From Pterois miles (Eukaryota; Chordata; Actinopteri; Perciformes; Scorpaenidae), in assembly GCA_947000775.1 (NCBI GenBank), contig CAMQGK010000008.1, positions 7,652,501 through 7,716,500 of the forward strand: DNA of 64,000 nt. Direction: 5' to 3'. Under the pieces are notes generated by a model. The model was not told where the DNA came from and ran no database searches. It saw nothing but the letters and a program-made list of their open reading frames with translations. Position 1 is the stretch's first letter. Every line of letters begins with the position of its first letter. This document shows, in pieces, positions 1 through 14,149 of this stretch. A program made the translations under genes and the position numbers.

Positions 1-1135
1 AACGTAAGCCAGAAGTAAAAAAAAAAAAAAAAACCTACATCCTGGTTCCTGGTACATGAGGGAATGCTAATCGTTAACTGGACTCACTGCTGGAATGTTC
101 CACTTGGAACAAGGATGATGACTGGGCGTGAAAAGCTGCAGTGCACGGGGCATTTATACCAATGCAGAAGGAAGGGAGGGAGAGGTGGACATTAGCGTGT
201 GCTTGGCAGGAGTCCAAGCCAAGCCGTGGTGTGTGTGCTTCTATCTGTGTGCTGATTGATGAAATGAACTCTGGGTCTGCGAAATTGATTCTGGCTGAGG
301 CTGATCTCCCTCTCTTCCCTTCCTGGCTTGCTCGCCGGTTAGCTTTCTGTGTGCAGCCCTCCCTCCTCCCTTCCTGTTCACCAGTTGGTTCCTCTCGCTT
401 GTTTTCTCTCACTGACGTTGAAGGCTGATCTCAAAACGAGGGGAAAAAACCAACACAAACAATCTTGTTCTCTCTGTCCTCTTCTGACGAGACGTCTCTT
501 GGCACAGGTGAAGCTGTTGCATCATTCCTGTATTTCTTTTTGCCTGTTTCATTTGACCTGCTCGCCAAATGTCTGTCTTCTTTAAAAATCCCTGCAACCT
601 CCTTGTTTAATATTTCATGAAACCGTCTCTCTCTTGTAAGCGGGTGGTTGTGTCTGTATATGTGAATCACTGAGGGATTACCTTTGTGCTTTTTGTCTTG
701 TCTTAGCTTTAATCTTACTATTGTACAATTCCCAAATAGCAGCTCTTTTATTTATTTATCAATGTGAGAGTCAGGCTTTAAAGCCACGTTAAAAAGTGTT
801 AATTCAACAGCACTAGCTCTGTCAGTACAATAACAGAGTCGTGTTAAACTCTTTCTCTCTTTTTTTTTTTTATAGAAATATAGTTCTTATTATCAATTAT
901 TTATTATTTTGCTCAGTGTAAAGCAAACTTAACATTTTCTCACATTAAAAGCCTTCCAGTACCAAAGGGCATAATTCTTCTAGTTTCTGGTGGACTTCTA
1001 ATTAAACACTTCATATGATATCTCATGAAAATTTAATCCTCATGTTTCCCTACGTCCAGCAACACGTGTCGATCCCCGCTCGTTAAATGCACGCAGTCTT
1101 TTCAGAATAAACCTCCATCTTCACATTAAACAACT

Positions 1136-1310
1136 TGGTTAGGTTTAGGCAGCTAGGATTAGATTGTGATTTGGGTTAAAATGACTACGGAAGTGGTGTC
1201 ACGTTACAAATAAATCAACGTTGGGTATGAACAGTGGTCTCCTGGGCAAAAGTCTGATGCTTTTTGACCAACCCATCCACACCCACCTCCTCCCTACGCG
1301 GCATTTGTCG
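1136..1310 (-). repeat. Dispersed repeat, inverted relative to the copy at 46.4-46.7 kb
   Basis: Read on the minus strand, this segment matches 46415-46605 on the plus strand. Both contain the wording GGATGGGTTGGTCA, then CCAGGAGACC, then ATTTTAACCCAAA and CTAAACCTAA in the same order, with scattered mismatches. I recall similar AACCCAAACC-type sequence as a common interspersed element in fish genomes, but the family name cannot be fixed without a repeat library. Confidence 0.75.
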
Positions 1311-3660
1311 CTCTTTGTACTTTCACAATGAACTTGCGTTAAAGCTCACACTGGTCTGCACCTTGTGTGCGTGCTTTTAACAGTATTGAATTTCACTGAT
1401 GTAAAACAACAGTATGGTAGGAGAATTAATTAGCGAATGGGAACTTTCTTCAGCAGATTGAGGATTATGACATGTCTCTGCGGTCGCAGAGATGAATTAA
1501 TGCTGTGAATTTACCATGACAGGAAATGAGTGCAGCCAGTTCTTCCCCTGCTCATAACTACCAAGCAGTCAGTGTCCAACAATATTATTTGTTTGTGCCA
1601 GACATTTGAGATTTTGGGGCTCTTATTTGAGATTTAGGAAGTATGTCTGTATGTACTCGTGTGTATTAATATACAATTTAAATATAAAAACTATATGAAA
1701 ACTGATGATTACACTTAATGAACATAAACATAAATTCTTGAGTGTTGGAGAAATCCCTCCACTCTCTCCACTTGGAGCAAAAATGGCTCACAAAGATTAC
1801 TGAGGCAGAACTCTGCACTGCAGGCCAGACGAGTCTTTCAACAAATTGACTACCAGGGAAATTTTATCATCTCGTTACATTTCCGAACGAGGAGCCTCCC
1901 TCCGTTCCGCCTGCTCTAAGGTCATCCCGCGCCATGACACTCCCCATAGTCATCTTTGCATGCAAAGGTGTCATTTTAATGAGAGGTTGGAGCTCAATAC
2001 CCTCCCTGAATGCTGACAGAATTCACACTCACTTGGCTCTGACTACAGCACAAAATATCATTTTAATCATTTATGTGTTGAAATAATGGTAATTTACTGT
2101 AAATCCCAAATCTTCTGCTTAAAAACAAAAATAAATGCTGGAGGAAGAAGCCATTTGAAGCTAGCGTGTTTGACTTCAGCTACAACATGGATGGACATAA
2201 TCACAGTAATTGCACCATAATGTCACTGCCTATAAACATGCTGCCATTACTAGGACCAAAAGGCACAGGAGGCAGACTGCTATTTTCATCATGTTTGTTC
2301 AAAATCACAACAAAGGGTACAACAGAAAAATATCCTTGCAGGGGAAACACACAGAACATAGGGAGCTGATCACGACATGCTTTGTAGCTTTATCGAGGCC
2401 AAATCCTGTTGGGGTGGAATTCAATTAACTATGACATGTGGCAGATATCACCGTTTATGAACAATCAGGCAAGAGTCATAATCAATGATGGTTTCATCTG
2501 TATGGGATCAACAGAGGCAGGGAGGCTACTACAGGTTGAACCATTTGTGAATATGTGACAAACAGCAAATGAGGCTGTTTGTATTGAAATTCCCTGACGA
2601 TCTTAACGAGATGAGGACCTTGGTACCGGGAGAATTCAAGTGCTATCTACTTGTTTACCACTTAACTTAGCCCTCAATGAAGATGAGATCTCATTTAGAC
2701 ATCAACCTCAAACCCGGCACTTTATTTTGGACTATGTCCTCCTTCACCACAACCACACCTACACTCGCACGATCTGCCTTTTCCCAAAGTATCAAAGTCT
2801 GTTTTCAGCACCGTCTCCGAGCAGAGGGACAGCAGAGGCAGGTGTGCCTCTCATTTGCTTTGTATTCCTCTGCTAATCCCATTTATGCCAACCACCAGGG
2901 CCCCGCTGGAGAAAACATTGCCCAATTTCCCTAATCAATGAAAGTCCCTCAAAGGCTGGCAGCGCGTGCAGTCAATGCCTATGTTTACCTAAGGCCACAG
3001 ATGTTGCTCCATTATTCCGGTTCGTCAAGTGAAAGCTCTTCACCTTTGTTTGAATTTGTCAACCCAGCAAAGGAACGAAAGCGAGGAGGAGGTGCACAGC
3101 TGAGCAGAGTGTACAGTCATGTACAGCATAAGCATATAAATGCATGTAAATCAGAAGAGGGTAAAGATTTGTATGCCATTTTTTTTTGTTTTTAACTTCT
3201 TTAGCCATGCTTGTGTAGCCTTAGAAATCTCAATATTAGTCTGTCAGTCCACACATTAATCCAGGCTGAAGCATCTCAACAACAACTTGCAATTTTAAAC
3301 AGACATCCATGGTGGAATGAATCCCAGTGACGAGAGCCAACATCAGATCAGTTGGTAGTTGGTCCAATACTTTGACCAAATTCCTGCAAAAGTAATTACT
3401 CTGACTTTATTCACTGTTTAGTGCCAATTAGCAAATGTTAGCATGCTAACATGCAAAAGTAAGATGGCAAGAAGGGTTAACATTATACCTGCTAATCGTC
3501 AGCATATTAACAGTTTTACTATCAGCGTGTAAACATTAAACTCAAGTACTGGCTCGCAGTGCTGGTAGCGTGTCTGTGGATTCTTATTTAAATGGATTTT
3601 TATTTATTTTTTGCACCATGTCAGTAGTTAAGCTGTAGTCTAGCAAATATGATGAAAAGT

Positions 3661-3672
<12 letters not shown>

Positions 3673-3693
<21 letters not shown>
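3673..3693. repeat. A-tract
   Basis: A run of 21 adenines within intronic sequence. Confidence 0.95.
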
Positions 3694-6600
3694 CGGTCAC
3701 TATATTCTGATGATAGTGCATGAAACAGATATTTTTTTTTTTTTTAAATCCCCTTCCCCCTTTACAAGATTTCATCGTGCCCAAAGGAAAGCACCACCCA
3801 CCAGCCGGAGCAAACTTTCTCATTTTACATCTAAACAGTAGACTACAAGATGTTTCTGAAAACATTTGAGCCGATAAAAAGGCATTACATTAACAGAATC
3901 ATGATTCATATTTGATCAGTGCTGCCTAGTTTGACATCCTCGGCTCTGATTGGTTGTTTTGGTTCGGAAATCTTGCAAATGCCATCAGGAGCACTAGGAG
4001 GCAGAGGAAGAGAATTTTTTCACAGATGAACTGTCTCATGCACTATTATCAGGATATTGTGACAGTTTCATAAAAATAACTTTTTATCATATTTGGTCAA
4101 AGTTACTGACTGCAATTTTAACAGTGTTTATATTTTTCCTGTCAACGTATCCAATGAAATGACCAAACAACAATGTGTTAGTATGTCTGTCAATGCTTTA
4201 CAAATTACCCAAGCACATCTGTTCCTTCTCAAGGCATACATCTCTAAAAATGGGTCACACATGTATAGTTTCAGTAAAAGGACCCTGTAGTTTTCAGGAA
4301 ATGTCCTCAAATAGGACTATGCTGGGGACTGTTTTGAGCTGCAGATTAATACATACTTGTATACTTGTGAGTATTTGCAGCACCAAGATGATGCATGACT
4401 CAAAATAAACTAAAGTGCCCATGTTCAGTGTGGTCCACTGATATGTTTTTTCATTTTTTTGGCTGACAATGGAGGCTGAGGGCTCAGAAGGAGGTCATAT
4501 ACAATTGACAATTGTTGGCTTTGGTTGATTGCTAGTTTATCCTACGACATTTATTGACAACAAAAATGTATATACATGCTTATGATACCACCAGCCTTAT
4601 CCTATACGCATCTCACAAACCCATCTGCACATGTGAGCACACTCAACCATATTTAAGCATACATTCCAGTTGGATCATTCATTTGTCATTTGCACAATCC
4701 CGACTATACAGAGCAGAGTGCCTTCTGATACGCCTCAGAAAAATGGAGGCAAATACATGTCGCTTAACATGAGAACACATACAAAACATCTGCATCTAAT
4801 GTGCAGCTTCATTGAAGCCATCTGCATGGAAGACAGGGATGTCGACTTATCCCACAGTTCCCTCATCAAGGTAGAAATGATTCTGACAACAGTTTAAATG
4901 TCACCCCAGGGACAACAAAATCACTCAGTAGCCTGAGAAATAGCTGAGGGAAGTGATAGAGAACCCCCTAAATTAGGACACGCATGTATTATGCATCAGG
5001 GGGAATCATAACATGCCATGACTTTGGCTGACTTAGTTGTTAGAAGTTGAGTTTCTGGTGTAATGAGGTCACTTCTTTTGGCTCTTAAGCATTTACTGAG
5101 AAATCTAGTGTGCATTACATGCCTGAGAGCCTTATTTTTGACTGATGGTATCTACTTATGCGGGTTATTTCACTGGAAAGCAGTGCTGATATGATGGTTT
5201 CAGGGCATTTTGAAAATGACTGAGACACCTGACAAATTGACAACGGATATATAGCAATTGAAAATGTAGGAATTGTCAGCCTCATGCTCAGGCCAAACGT
5301 ATTAGAGGAGGAGGGATGACATACAGTATGCATGCAAGGAACAATGATGACATGACTCACAAATGTAGGTTTGAAGCGCTGATGTTCACTTGGATGTAAC
5401 ATAAATGATATGACACTAATAAAATTTGACCGTTTGAATTCAGCTTTACCACCAGCATCAGAAATACAGCATACGGTAAACAGACAGTATATACTGTGTG
5501 TGTACTGCATATACTGTAATTGTGTTTTCATTTCTGTGCCAGTTCTTTCCACTTCAAAAGGTCAAACTTTAAATGATATGGCAAAAATATAAAAAAATGA
5601 CAGCACACCACAATGAGGGAATGGAGAGCAGGTTAGGGGGGAAAATTTGGTCCAAATACCTGAACATAAAACCGGCAAGAGCGCTCTCTTTTCTGCAGCT
5701 AGAACCCAAAGGAAATGCAAGAGTTAGCAAAAGGTCAACAACTCAAACAATTCCACCTGAATACATTTCCTCTGCTGAAGCAGATCTGAGAGTAGTGAGG
5801 AAAAAAAATCAACAATTTTTCTCTTGCGACCATCATTTTCATGAATTGCGTGCCAAGTAGTATATACAGTCCATTAATTAAAACCTTCAAAAACAGCAGA
5901 CGTGTGTTAATTAGCACTAAAATGAGACATATAAGACATGTGGGAATACGCCTATAACACTCTTAAATGTGATTTTCAAGGTTATTATTTTATTTCATTT
6001 TTATTTTTCAATTAAGAAATTTATGTGAGAGCTATTTCTCTTTTGAACCTCTGCCACGGTTGAAGGAGAGTTAGCGCTGACAACAATTTAGCATACCTGA
6101 AAAATGAGAGGGAGCTCGACGCTGTTAGCACTGCATGGAGAGTGAATCATTTTAATTGAGTTCTGATACAAGCAAGGTAGCCAACAGAGCTACTCTGAGG
6201 CTTAACAGCTAGGTTCTAGTACCATGCTAAATCCCATGCAGATTAGCTCCAAAGAGTACCGTTTCCCCATAAAGGAGCCTCTTGCTCGACATCACAGCCC
6301 GCTCTTCTGGAAACGCTCCCGTCCGTACCGTTAGCCAGCTCCCCTCTGATCATGAAAACGACACTGATCTCACCGTTTGCCAACTCAATCCTTTCATTGT
6401 CTGCTGGCAGAGAGTATTGTGCTTCGCTATCAAAAAAAAAAATCTTTAATTCGCTTAGCTCTTTGCAGATTGTGTCAAAATGATTGAACTCGGGAGGTAA
6501 ACATCAGCCACTGCCAGAGCAGGGAGGAAGAGTTCTGTGAGCTCTCGCTAGCAAAGGAAGTTGAACACAACGGAGAGATGTGGGGTGATTTTTCTCCATG

Positions 6601-7225
6601 GATGCACCATACTGCGACAATGGAGTGTATATCGGAGGATTGACAATTATACCTCCAAAGTAAGCCCGTGACCTTCTAAATTATTGTTGATTTAAAAGCT
6701 TTTTTTTTCATTTCCCTCAACCTGCCATTTCCTCATCTTTACAAGAGAAGCTAAAGACTTCAGCAGCAATCTGGACCACAGCAGTCGCCTCTATCTTGAG
6801 TGGTGTGTTTTATGAGAAACCTTTTTTCAAGAGGTATTATAAACTCTAGTTGCTCCTCGATGTGAATTTACTCGTCGCGTTCCCTTCTGAGGCCTTTTGG
6901 CCATCTTTACTGCCTCCCCCTCTCCATTGGAGAAAACTGGCACTAAAAACTCAATGGGGACATCTGTGTCTGTTGCGGCAATGAAATAAAAAACCCGTCC
7001 CGAAAAAAAAAAATCTGAGAACAGGTGTGCATGTTCCTCTACAAGTGAAGCCACTCCAGCAAATTAACAACTGACATTTCGAACTGCACTGACGTTTGCT
7101 TTTCTGTTGGCGGCTCAGCAGACAGAAAGTATTATTTTAGCTTGCTTCGTCTGAGCGCCCCTCACTGCGCTCTGCTGTGAATTGGGGAGTAAAAGCATTA
7201 GATTCAAGGTTTTGCAAAAATGTAC

Positions 7226-7247
7226 AAAAAAAAAAAAAAAAAAAAAA
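7226..7247. repeat. A-tract
   Basis: A run of 22 adenines. It lies about 520 bases downstream (minus-strand sense) of the GAIN exon and has no obvious partner element. Confidence 0.95.
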
Positions 7248-7766
7248 TCTGCACTCCTATGGCTTAGATCCAGCCTGATGAAAACTTAGCCTGTCCCTTT
7301 AATAAAAATCAAGTGGTGCAAGTGATGAGCACAGCATGTGGATAACATCTTTTAAAGTACATCAAAGTTAAATCAACAGCATAACACGCGATACTGGAGT
7401 GAGAGATATGCCTGAGCTTTGTGCTGAAATTGAAGGTGTTTTTTGTTGTATGCACTGGACCACAGGAAAACACTGGATGTCATTTTACCTGACAGCACTC
7501 GGCCTAATAGCAGATCATTAACAGAATACCTGCTGTTCGGGTTTGACTGGATTAGAGTTTTGTCACAGGTATACCTTAATTTTGGAAAGGTTTAACTGAC
7601 TTAAAAATTGGCTCTTTCGAGTAAAATTGTTCACCTACAATTCCTACATTTTGAATCTGCTCCTTTGCAACAGTGTGAACAAGAGGGCGGGTAGATCATC
7701 CTTCCTGCAGGCTATGTTTATCCAGCCTGTTAGAGAGTCAGGAGAAGATAATCCTTCTTTCATTAC

Positions 7767-7952
7767 CTTGTTGAGGCTCCGTGCCGCGCTGTCTTTGCCG
7801 CCTGGCGTGAGGTTCCTCAGCTGCACGTCGAGGAGATCCACCAGCTGAACCATGGCCTTCACTGTGAAGGTGATGTCTCCCGCCTGAAGATTACGCTTCG
7901 TCTGTTCCGCCAACTCCCTGGCAATGACTGCAGCCGTCTCTCCAACTTTTAG
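7767..7952 (-). CDS. adgrl3: Latrophilin-3 exon: start of the GAIN domain
   Basis: This 186-nt exon of 62 codons is phase 0 at both ends. It encodes the first helices of GAIN subdomain A, the fold that in adhesion GPCRs carries the autoproteolysis site and shields the tethered agonist. Visible wording includes GETAAVIARELAEQTKR (residues 4-20), GDITFTVKAM and LLDVQLRNLTPGGKDSAARS, typical of latrophilin-3; RNLTP carries an N-glycosylation sequon. The acceptor follows a strong T-rich tract ending TTTTTTACAG, and the donor is AAG|GTAATG. It joins in frame to the upstream hormone-receptor exon (AAG|CTA). The later GAIN exons, the GPS and the membrane domain are not in this window. The exon and domain assignment is firm; latrophilin-3 over its paralogues is very likely. 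Confidence 0.96.
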
Positions 7953-10900
7953 CTGTAAAAAACAAACAGAGAAAAGGAGAGGAATCACTTGTTAAAAACT
8001 TCTTTCAAATTGTGACAGAAAGATCTGAATATCTGATGTATTCCTCTACAGCTGAACAAACAAACAAGCCTCGTATCCGTATTTTTTTGCTGCGGCACGA
8101 ACTTATTATCTGCAACCTATGCAGTGGAAAACATAGGAAAACATGACAAATTACTAGATACAAATGTGTAGCCCCTTAAAATGGGTGCCGTTTAGCCTAT
8201 ACATTTTCTCCAAACCGCAGCTATAATGCACACAATTAATGTGGCAAGGCGGTGCTCAGCTGTGTGTACACTGAGGCCAATATTGTGTCCGGAAGCAATT
8301 ATGAAATCAACTATTGAGAGAATTTCCCCAGATAGCCTTACACCTTTATGAAACTAATGGGGAGCACAGCAGCTCGAGGCAAGCAGTGTGTATGTTGTAC
8401 ACAGAGGACAGAGCCTCTTGGATATTCATTTTTTCTTCCAAAGCTTATGTGATTTTTGTGTCTGTGGGCTTTGTTGAAAACAGATATGTAGTATTTTCTT
8501 AAAATAAGGTTTGCTTTATAATGTTTTGGAGACCGTTGCCATGCTTTCTAACTATTCTGCTCCACCTTATTTTCTTTCTCAAACATTTATTTCTGACACA
8601 TTACTATTTCAGAAAATTCACCAGCATGTATAATGATATTCCTCAAAACAACAGTGTTCAATAAAACCTCTCCACCCAACAGCCATCGCCCAATCACAGC
8701 AACCATAACTAAGGCATGGCAGGGCTGTCAAGCAGCGAATTTCTCCACATGCTGAAGCGCTGTGCATGGGGCTCTAATAAGAAAAACATCTGGCATTGAA
8801 AGAGTTTAGATGTTGGTCTGCCAAAACCAAAAACACATTAAGAAAAGTGTAAGAAATGGATTAAAGGTTATGTTTATCCACTTTAACATACACTCCAACT
8901 GTTAGCATCTCAGGCTGCTGCCTACAGTAGTAAGCAAGCAATAAGGCCAAGAAACACACGTGGATTGCATATAAGAAGTGGATGTAGTCACCGTGATGTC
9001 ATCCATTGGTTTGTGGACTACAGTTGTGAAGACCAGTTTTTGGCATTTTGGCTGTCGCCATCTTGGTTTTTGCAACCAGAAGGCTGGAGCTAGGTTATGG
9101 TTATAATTTACTTTCATGAACTGAATACACATTGTGAAGGGGTTACAGTTCTAAGAAATGGACAACTCCCAGACCAGATAACGCCGTGGTAAGGACCTGT
9201 CAATCACGAGCCACGCCCTAACCCATTTTATGGTTTATTTGACTCTAAATGGGACCATAAATTACTAAATGAACATCATGCTGTATTGAAGAAGACTTGA
9301 AACTAGCGACCATAAACTCATGTTTACAATGTTTACTGAGGTAACAAATCAAGTGAGAAGTAGGCTCATTTTCTCATAGTCTTCTATATAATCAGACTTC
9401 TTTTTTGCAAACAGAGGAGTTGCCCCCTGCTGGCTGTTAGAAAGAATGCAGGTTTAAGGCACTGAGCAATGCCTTCACTTTTCAGACCCGGAGGTAGCCG
9501 TCTGGAAGCACACAGTTAGCTTACCACATTGTACTAAAGGTAAAAAAACAAATGAAAATACATTCTGTGTAGTATTTTCCCACTTTAGCAGCTCTGTCCA
9601 GTACTTTTTTTTGGCTTTGGGGAAGTTTACACTCCAGGGACCCCATCCAGCGTTAACCGAGATAACTTTTCATTTGCCAAACACATCTATTAGCCACATA
9701 TATTGTGTACTTTTGCTTATAATATAAAGGAAGGTGCCCCATGTTATTTCTTTCATGGGAGAAACTTCCTAATAGCTTAACTTGTGAGAAATGGAGGCAT
9801 CTGTTTATTGGCTAATGAGGCTCACCACAGACCCTGAAAGGTTTGCTCACAAACTTTGTACTTTGCACAATTATTTATCCTGGTTTTCAAGCTAGAGTGT
9901 ACATCTCAACCTCGCTCTCTCTACCATAATAATGTGAAGAGGTGCCCCTTGATGTCAACCACATTTCCCACATTTTAGAGTCTCTACTTGCCAGACATGT
10001 AAATAAATGGGCCTTATCCAGCAACTTAAAAACATAACAGCTCATTATTTTCAGTACAACACCACACTTTTTTCCAAATAATCTTAAATGCTTAATAATT
10101 TGACGAATACTTGGACTAAAATAGATATAAAAGTCATTTAAAAGTCAATAAATGAGACTGATTAGACTCGCTGACTTGCAAAACCTATTTACATGTTGCA
10201 TGCGTCTACAGCTATCACACAAACATTATGCAATGTAATGTATGAGTAAATAACTTAAAAGTGCAGTCAACTTCACTAAATGGTCTGATGTTGTCTTTCA
10301 AAGGTCAGTTACCTTCAAGGTTTTACTAATAGACTCGATGCAGTAAGATGAGCCTCGAAACCGCAATGACACCAACGATAACAGGCCCATACTGATTTAC
10401 TCTTGCATCACCTGCTGTCATCGCCCGTGAGTTTATTAGTCAAGCCAATTATGCTGCTTAAATTGGTCTTCACAGAGAGGTGTATGCAGGGGAACGTGTC
10501 TTTGGAAGATGTTTTCCTCATTTCCCTCCCTGCTCTTGTCTCTTAATGAGGGGAGCTGGGAGTGCAGGGTAAATAGCTGTTTCTCTCTCCCTCTTTCTGT
10601 TTATGTGATGTCATTTCTTTCTCCTTTTGTTCTCTACATCTTCCTTTCTCATTTTGTCTTACCAAACCATCTGGTAATGAGCAGTGACACATACAGGACA
10701 ATGGCTCTAGATATAAAATAACAAAGTGCCAGATGGGCATTCCAGATCTCTGACACGTTGATCTTCATTAAAATCTTCACACTGCTGAAGTGTGAAAAAA
10801 GATTAACAACAATTTTGTTAAAAAACACATGCATTACATGATTATCACTTCTTCCAGGCAATATTCGACTTTAGACTCAAACTGTTACTGTTGGATCCAT

Positions 10901-12477
10901 ACAAAAGCATAATCTCTGCAGCATTGCTCTAGTTAATTTCTCCAAACAGCAGCCTGTAGTAGAGCTTTATTGCGCCGCTCAAACGGTGCTGCGCTGCACA
11001 GAAATACACCTGATAATTTCTCTCCCTTCTATTTTGTTCCCCAACAGCCATTCTCCGTCCATATCCACAAACTGCCGTTTGTTTAATGGGCCGAGCTTTG
11101 TGCCGTTGACTAGATCATGAGTGTTATAACATGCACGCCTCAGGGCCCTATGAGTTTAAGGGAGAACGCTGCCTGCAATTCATAACCTGGAACCCCGATC
11201 CTCACTAGCAGTACTCCTCCTCTTTTGATTTGATTCTGTTACAGATTTAAACATAGGAAGCTTTATATGAGGCTTTGCATAATAACTTGCCTGTGGAGGA
11301 GGGGAGATACAAATCGTTTGTGCTTGAGAAGTATGGACTGCAAATAAGTGCTGTATCATGTATACAAAGGGGTTTGGATTAAGTGTTACCAACAGCAGTT
11401 CATTAGACAAGTGGTTCCCAACCTATTTCCCTTGAAGCCCCTCAACTTGTATCTATAAAAAGCTGACATCCACAAACAAAATCCTCAATTTGAAGGAAGT
11501 GATTCAGTACATTAAGTTAGTCTTTTTTTATGAAAATTACTTTCTTTAATGAATATGAACTCATCATTTCATCAACATCAAGTGATGACTTCTTGACGGA
11601 TTCACCATACTTAATACGATATTTGCTTGTAACGACTTCATAAATTTACTATAATAGCATAAGAGCCAAAATGTAATGTATGTAATTTATGGTGCTGTTA
11701 AATTGCTACTAGGCCACCCTCCTTTCTGCGTCAAGCAGGAGAGCATAGGTTTTTGACTGCATTCAAAATGTTGATTTTGAAAGACTAAACACCAACACAT
11801 GAACTGAAGCAGAATATGTTATTGATTTTACGACTAAGTAGCAAAAACTATATATATATTATTTTATATACCGACTGTTGTATAAATTATCCAGTAAGTG
11901 TGATATTGTTTGAGTTATAAATGAGCTAATTTTGACAACCTCAGACCAGACAAATCCTGGTGCACCCCCTGTGGTCTTTGCCCCTGGACTCCAGGTTGGG
12001 AACCACAGCATTAGACTATGGTGCTGTGGTTCTGGCCAAAGATGTGCATGCACAAAGCCATAGCCCTTCTGTTAAGTGAGCCCTCCAGCTAATCCACAAC
12101 ATTAACTGTCTAGTTAGAGAGAGACAAAGAGCAAAAGAGAAAACACACAAAAACTAAAGCCCTCTGAGTACAAGCATTATATATTATAGCATTATACACC
12201 CTTGATTTGCACTGTGAGTTGTGATTACTTAGAACAGGCTAAAAGGGAAAAATTCTGTTAAAAAAAAAAAAAAAAACTATCTTGAACAAATGTACACATC
12301 AAATTAACTTTTAAACTCAGTGCCAAATCCATGTTTATGCATTTTTCTGTTGGTTGTATTCTCAGGAGAAATGCGTTCCTGATCAAAGACAAAAACCTAC
12401 AAAAGCATCTCCCAATCAACCAACTGTGATGTTACTTTACGTAACACATGTTTTGCTTATTATATCATGCTTTGTAC
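7953..12477 (-). other. adgrl3: adgrl3 intron between HormR and GAIN exons
   Basis: A 4.5-kb intron bounded by GT (minus strand, at 12477-12476) and AG (7954-7953). It is phase 0. It contains a copy of a dispersed repeat at about 8960-9530 and an A-tract near 12260. No further coding exon is recognised. Confidence 0.9.
8960..9530 (+). repeat. Dispersed fish repeat, copy 1 (second copy at 29.0-29.5 kb)
   Basis: This segment matches about 29000-29525 in the same orientation. Shared stretches include ACTCCCAGAC, AACATCATGCTGTATTGAAG, ACTTGAAACTAGCGAC, CATAAACTCATGTTTAC and AAGTGAGAAGTAGGCTCATT. Both end near GTTTAAGGCACT and TTTTCAGACCC. I recall this combination, including the 'GCCATCTTGG' and 'CCCTGCTGG' wording, as a high-copy non-autonomous element of spiny-rayed fishes. 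No clear terminal repeats or target duplication can be delimited by eye. Confidence 0.8.
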
Positions 12478-12581
12478 CTTCTGGCTGATGAGGTTGACCC
12501 AAGGGGAGGTACAGTTGCTAAAATCGGGTCCCTGGGGGTCCCAGTATCCCTCTGGACCCATGCACATGTACGAGGCCACGC
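12478..12581 (-). CDS. adgrl3: Latrophilin-3 exon: second half of the hormone-receptor motif
   Basis: This 104-nt exon starts with two bases that complete a Gly codon from the previous exon and ends in phase 0. Its 34 full codons read VASYMCMGPEGYWDPQGPDF and then SNCTSPWVNLISQK. This is the C-terminal half of the HormR motif, with its conserved GxWDPxGPDxSNC core, two cysteines and an NCT glycosylation sequon. HormR sits directly before GAIN in latrophilins, is packed against it in known structures, and has no demonstrated hormone ligand. The acceptor is TCTCTCTAG|GC after a CT-rich tract, and the donor is AAG|GTACAA. The phase fits both neighbouring exons. Confidence 0.96.
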
Positions 12582-13941
12582 CTAGAGAGAGAAGAAAGAC
12601 AGCGGCTTAGTGAGAATAATGAAATCACATTTATTTGATCAAGAACCATGTCAGTAAAGAAAGAGCAGCTACAGTGGCACATGCTTTGTAATGTGTGTGT
12701 GTGTGTGTTTCTAAAAGATCTCTTGGGAGACAATCAGGCTTATCCACATTTTCTCATTTTTCTTTCCCATTATAGAGTGATGGACTACGCAATGCGTTCA
12801 GTCTTGTCAACTACAGCCCAATTCTTCTGTGAGTCAAGTACTTTTCTTATTTGCAAAACTTGCCGAAATAAAACTGTGGCGTCCCAAGGAAACACAATTC
12901 TTGAGTGATTAAATTAATGGATGTAGCAAAATGTAATTGGATGGTTTTATCTTATAGTGACTGAAATGAAGTTGCTTCACTCGAGGCCAGCCGAGCTCTC
13001 CCAGACAGCGTCTGCATTTAATCATTAAAAGTTAGACAGTGTCTGCATGTGACAGTTCAACTCCTGCATGAGAAAAAATACACCAAATTAGGTGCCAATT
13101 AAGTCTGCCATAGCTGAATTCATCACAAAAGGTCAATTAAGATGGTTTGAGAAAACTGTCTCTGCTGACAGATATGTGGTTTAGGAGTGTCAGTCTCACA
13201 ATGTTCCATCTGGACTTCAGCAAAAATACACCTCCAAAGTAAAACCAAACAGCGTGACCATCATGTGTTAAGGCTCTCTGACCCTGCTACATCTACCTTC
13301 AGCCTATAATCAATAATTTCATCAAGAGATATACAGTAAAAATTAACCATTTTTGTGAGCATCTGTCATTTTGTAATAAAGTGCATCTTTGACTTGCTCT
13401 ACCACGTACCTCAAATAACTTGCATCTATATTTTCAGAGCTGACATCAGCAAGGCTACATGCTGACATTAAATTGCCCTTGCTTGTACTTAGAGAGAGGG
13501 TGTGTTGGCGGGTGAGACGACCAGCATTAGCAGATATAAATTTTGATTGACGTATAATTTCCTTCCCCAGTCCACCTTGGACAGCCTTATGTTTGATGGG
13601 TTTATAAGATAAGGGACTCTGCATTTCCTCCTATACTGAGAGGCAGGAGAAGGAGCATGAAAGAGGGAGGGAGTGAGAGAGGGAGTCGGACGGGTGTGGG
13701 GGGAGACAGAATGACAGTGAGTGGAATGAGGGAGATGGAAGGGGAGCTCGAGGAACTTTCAAAGAGTGGCAGAGGAAGCTCACACAGTCGTGTTCTGCTT
13801 GGCAGTGTCGTCTGAAGAGCAGTGGCTTTGAAGAATGTGCCGAGAGGAGGTGGGGTATGTGTTCCTCTTATCTTGCCATATGACGGCTGTTAGTGAGGTC
13901 TCGACGGGTGCTGGTGTTGCCCATTAATGAAGCCTATATGG

Positions 13942-13959
13942 GTGTGTGTGTGTGTGTGT
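13942..13959. repeat. TG microsatellite
   Basis: Nine TG dinucleotides in a row, a typical vertebrate microsatellite. A shorter TG run lies at 12692-12708. Confidence 0.95.
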
Positions 13960-14149
13960 CTGAGTCGGTGTGCTGATTGAAGAAATGAACCGTTTTTTAA
14001 GGCTTTAAGCCAGATTTGAGGCTATGATGTCACTTCCCAGTCTAGGGTGTCTTACTCTCTTTAAAAAAATCATGATTGAGAAGTTTCAGAACATTTTTTA
14101 ACAAAGGCACATTTTTCAGTTTTAACATATCTGATTTGCATTACCTATT

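Larger units (their letters stand above)
1..7766 (-). other. adgrl3: adgrl3 intron after the first GAIN exon (partial)
   Basis: This AT-rich stretch follows the GAIN exon on the minus strand. The next GAIN exon of the family should start with residues like LQKRE and contain a Cys-Arg-Ala-Tyr motif. I looked for it here and did not find it, so it probably lies beyond position 1. The stretch holds a dispersed repeat at about 1136-1310, A-tracts at 3673-3693 and 7226-7247, and short scattered open frames without recognisable domains. The longest, about 145 codons on the minus strand at 5115-5552, has no family features and reads like chance. Confidence 0.7.

Noticed and set aside
5115..5552. Minus-strand 145-codon open frame
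   Set aside because: It has no family resemblance and is intronic. It does not contain the expected next GAIN exon wording.
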